Shown: in pieces, positions 5,692-7,831 of the stretch | Layout of the letters: every line of letters begins with the position of its first letter | How positions within the stretch are numbered: position 1 is the stretch's first letter | NCBI GenBank assembly: GCA_028292305.1 | Contig: JAQGMQ010000565.1 | Span: forward strand, 1 to 7,831 | Source: Rhodoferax sp. | GTDB lineage: Bacteria; Pseudomonadota; Gammaproteobacteria; Burkholderiales; Burkholderiaceae_C | Length of the DNA stretch: 7,831 nt | Reading direction: 5' to 3' | Notes under the pieces: model-generated | Databases searched by the model: none | What the model saw: only the letters and a program-made list of their open reading frames with translations | Told to the model about the DNA's origin: nothing | Made by a program: the position numbers and the translations under genes

Positions 5692-7831
5692 CCCCGGGCA
5701 CTTGAAGTTGCGCAGCAGATCGGTGGTCATCGGGTTGGCCAGCCGGCCGGTATTGATGTCGAGCACCGCGCGGCGGCCGTCGAAGGTGAATTCGACCGAA
5801 GCCCGGCCCACGGTGGCGCTGTCGATCACGCGGCCGCGTTCCATCAGGCGCAGCAGCGCCCAGGGTCCGCTGGTGACGATGGACGAGGTGTCGGGCCGGA
5901 TGCGCGGCGTGGCCGTGAGCTCGGCCTGCGCGCCGCCGCGCGGGCCGGGCCAGTTGATGGGGATGGCCTGCACCGGGCCGTGCACGTAGCGCTGCCCCTG
6001 GCCGTCGAGGTTGATCACCAGTTCGTTGATGCTCGGGTCGAGTTCCAGCACCTTGAGGTCCATCTTCCAGGCCATGCGTTTGGCGCCGGCCTCGCGGAAG
6101 AACACGTCGCGGATTTGCGCAACCTGGGCAAACGCGTCGGGGTTGGGCCCCTTCTGGGCCAGCAGCTTCAGCAGCTCGCCGGTGAGTGTGGGGCCGGTGG
6201 TGGCCGGCGTGGCGGCGTTGCCCAGGCTTTCCACCGGCGTCATCAGGTTGGCTGTGCCGGGCGACTTGTAGCGCCACGGGCGCAGTCCGGTGTCGACGAA
6301 CGGCGCGAGGTATTTGGAAAAATATTCGTCGGCCACGCCACCAGACGCGAACACGGCGTTGAAATCTTCGATCTGCACTTCAGGTGCGGTGCCCGCCGCC
6401 GAGGCCGGCACGAACGGGTAGCGCCCTTCGATGCCGCGTTTGCAGGCGTCGGTGACCTGCGCGCTCATCAGGCCCAGCAGGCGGTCCATCTGCTGCGTGG
6501 CCTGGCCGCGCAGGATGTCGGACGCACCCTGCGTGATCTTCTCGGCGCCGCTGCCGGCCAGGCCCAGCATCACTTCGCGAAAGGGCGCGGGCAACCGGTT
6601 GCCTTCCAGCGGCAGCTTGGCACCCGGGTCGGCGCTGGTCGGCGGCATGCTGTTGCTGGACAACGCGGTTTCGGCCACGGCCAGCACGGTGTAGAACTCG
6701 TTGAGCATGGCCGAGACGTTTTCCAGAGCCGGCCGGCCCGCGCCCGCGTAACCCGAGCCGCCGCCACTGCCGTTCAGGGTGGCGTTCACGGTGTTGTTCA
6801 CGCCGTTGTTCAGGCTGCTGCGCAGACCTCCGCTGAACGCGTTGCCGCTGCTGCTGCTGCCCGCGCCATAAAACGCGGCCTCGCTCTGGCCCGTGACCAC
6901 CTCGCGCAGCGCGGCGAAGCGGCTGTCCACCAGCTGTTTCTCGAGCCGCGCCTCAGGCCGCAGGCCGAGGTTTTTTTTGACGGCGGTGGTCTGCCTGGCG
7001 AACTGCTCGCTGGCCTTGTCGAAGTAGCTTTTTTCGTCTTCGGGAATGATGTTGATCTGGCGTGACAGCGTGGTCTCGCGGATGGCCGCGCGGGCCAGCC
7101 GCGACAGCGGCGAATCGGGCGCGGCGAACTGGCGCAGCACCGTCAGGTCGAAGGCCAGCGTGGAGCCGGTCACGGGCCGGATGTCGTCGAGGAAGGCGAT
7201 CCAGTGTGCGGTGTATTCGGTGAGGTAGCGGCGGCGGATGTCTTCCATCAGCGGCTCCAGCTTGAGCAGGCGGGAGGCGACGTCCAGCGTCTTTTTCTGC
7301 GCGTTGCCCAGGGCCTGCGGCACGCTGCCGGCCGCGCCCCAGAGGCTGTTCGGGCTGGCCTGGCCCATGACCCAGGCGTCTTCGTCCTGGGCCTTGGCCA
7401 GCAGCTCGGGCAGGCGTTTTGAAAACAGCTCGTGGTAGCCGTCGTAGGTGTAGAGGCCGGGCACGCCTTTTTCGAGCGGCTCGCCCGAGGCCCGGCTGAA
7501 CACGGTGCCGGCCTGCGCGCCCACCACGCGCAGCAGCGTGAAGTCGGGCGGGGCTTCTTCGAGCATGGCGGTCTTGGCGCGTTCGTAGAGCCGTTCGCTC
7601 GACGTCGTGCCGTCGAGGAAGGCGCGCGCGCGTTTCACCAGGCCTTCGTTCTGCACCAGGGGCGACTGCACCACACGCCCGCCGGAGAACAAGGCCTCCA
7701 GGTGCGCCAGCATGCTCGACTGCGTGCCGAGCACCTTCCCACCTTCGGGCGACTGCCAGTCGCGCAGCACCCAGGCTTTCATCTCGTCGGCGTTGAAGCG
7801 GTCCTTGTCGTGCAGCATCAGGTAGACGCGC
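5683..7831 (-). CDS. tssM: TssM (IcmF family) T6SS membrane-complex protein, C-terminal part
   Basis: TssM spans the inner membrane and, with TssJ and TssL, forms the envelope channel of the T6SS. About 716 codons are visible and the gene enters from the right edge already in frame, so the cytoplasmic domain and membrane helices lie outside the window. The first visible residues read RVYLMLHDKDRF, the conserved YLML-D element of the IcmF-related periplasmic region, so the Met at 7818 is internal and not a start. The region continues through helical IcmF-related sequence to the C-terminal beta-rich domain, with GPWALLRLMERG and a last segment TGRLANPMTTDLLRNFKCPG, the typical TssM ending. A Ser/Gly/Asn-rich loop, holding a 4 x 12-bp repeat, interrupts it at about 6730-6860, a place where TssM proteins vary. 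The TGA overlaps the tagF start. Confidence 0.97.
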   Translation of the reverse strand, partial: RVYLMLHDKDRFNADEMKAWVLRDWQSPEGGKVLGTQSSMLAHLEALFSGGRVVQSPLVQNEGLVKRARAFLDGTTSSERLYERAKTAMLEEAPPDFTLLRVVGAQAGTVFSRASGEPLEKGVPGLYTYDGYHELFSKRLPELLAKAQDEDAWVMGQASPNSLWGAAGSVPQALGNAQKKTLDVASRLLKLEPLMEDIRRRYLTEYTAHWIAFLDDIRPVTGSTLAFDLTVLRQFAAPDSPLSRLARAAIRETTLSRQINIIPEDEKSYFDKASEQFARQTTAVKKNLGLRPEARLEKQLVDSRFAALREVVTGQSEAAFYGAGSSSSGNAFSGGLRSSLNNGVNNTVNATLNGSGGGSGYAGAGRPALENVSAMLNEFYTVLAVAETALSSNSMPPTSADPGAKLPLEGNRLPAPFREVMLGLAGSGAEKITQGASDILRGQATQQMDRLLGLMSAQVTDACKRGIEGRYPFVPASAAGTAPEVQIEDFNAVFASGGVADEYFSKYLAPFVDTGLRPWRYKSPGTANLMTPVESLGNAATPATTGPTLTGELLKLLAQKGPNPDAFAQVAQIRDVFFREAGAKRMAWKMDLKVLELDPSINELVINLDGQGQRYVHGPVQAIPINWPGPRGGAQAELTATPRIRPDTSSIVTSGPWALLRLMERGRVIDSATVGRASVEFTFDGRRAVLDINTGRLANPMTTDLLRNFKCPGTA
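6772..6819 (-). repeat. 4 x 12-bp in-frame tandem repeat in tssM
   Basis: Four 12-base units each begin GTTCA on the plus strand (starts 6772, 6784, 6796, 6808). They encode four tetrapeptides ending in Leu/Val-Asn: SSLN, NGVN, NTVN, ATLN. They sit in a Ser/Gly/Asn-rich loop of the periplasmic part of TssM, flanked by poly-Ser (AGC/GCT-like triplets near 6847-6860) and a GSGGGSG stretch. Confidence 0.88.

Noticed and set aside
4766..5989. Plus-strand open frame (407 codons) opposite tagF and the tssM end
   Set aside because: It crosses the tagF/tssM boundary, lacks any recognisable domain and reads the 9-bp repeat as Ala/Gly/Arg repeats; a shadow frame.
5687..6277. Upstream extension of tagF to 6277
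   Set aside because: It would run about 590 bases into tssM in another frame with Arg/His/Pro-rich shadow sequence; conserved TagF sequence starts after 5686.
5980..7065. Plus-strand open frame (361 codons) opposite tssM
   Set aside because: Antisense to a well-conserved TssM region; no domain and an Ala/Arg/His-rich shadow composition.
7816..7818. ATG at 7818 as the tssM start
   Set aside because: The frame stays open upstream and the preceding codons (RVYL) complete the conserved TssM YLML-D motif, so this Met is internal.

Overview
The window is one uninterrupted block of a type VI secretion system (T6SS) locus, read entirely on the minus strand. High G+C, the gene set and the protein sequences fit a betaproteobacterium, probably Burkholderiales (Comamonadaceae-like); this is an inference from sequence style, since no taxonomic marker is present.

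In transcription order (high to low coordinates) the genes are: tssM, C-terminal part (7831-5683, running off the right edge); tagF (5686-4634); an FHA-domain gene (4637-3480); tagJ/impE (3483-2620); tssE (2623-1958); an unrecognised secreted-protein gene (1953-1003); and tssF, N-terminal part (942-1, running off the left edge). The first four junctions are all 4-base ATGA stop/start overlaps, each with a Shine-Dalgarno-like sequence just upstream, so the genes look translationally coupled. The pattern then changes. A 4-base gap precedes the unknown gene, and a 60-base C-rich spacer with no visible ribosome binding site precedes tssF. No stretch of 300 bases lacks a gene, and I see no promoter, RNA gene, CRISPR array or insertion sequence.

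Functionally, TssM is the inner-membrane/periplasmic part of the T6SS envelope complex. TssE and TssF are baseplate proteins. TagJ is a sheath-associated accessory protein. TagF and the FHA protein are the two best-known post-translational regulators and lie next to each other, which fits a regulatory pair.

The most unusual item is the unknown gene between tssE and tssF. It encodes a predicted exported 316-residue protein with six cysteines and what reads as an internal duplication, each half beginning with a Cys-Pro-aromatic motif. I do not recognise the family. Other points to check are three separate in-frame tandem repeats (12 x 9 bp in tagF, 4 x 12 bp in tssM, 4 x 9 bp in tssE), an FHA domain lacking the usual phosphothreonine-binding residues, the rut-like spacer before tssF, and a pair of overlapping hairpins at the domain junction of tssE.
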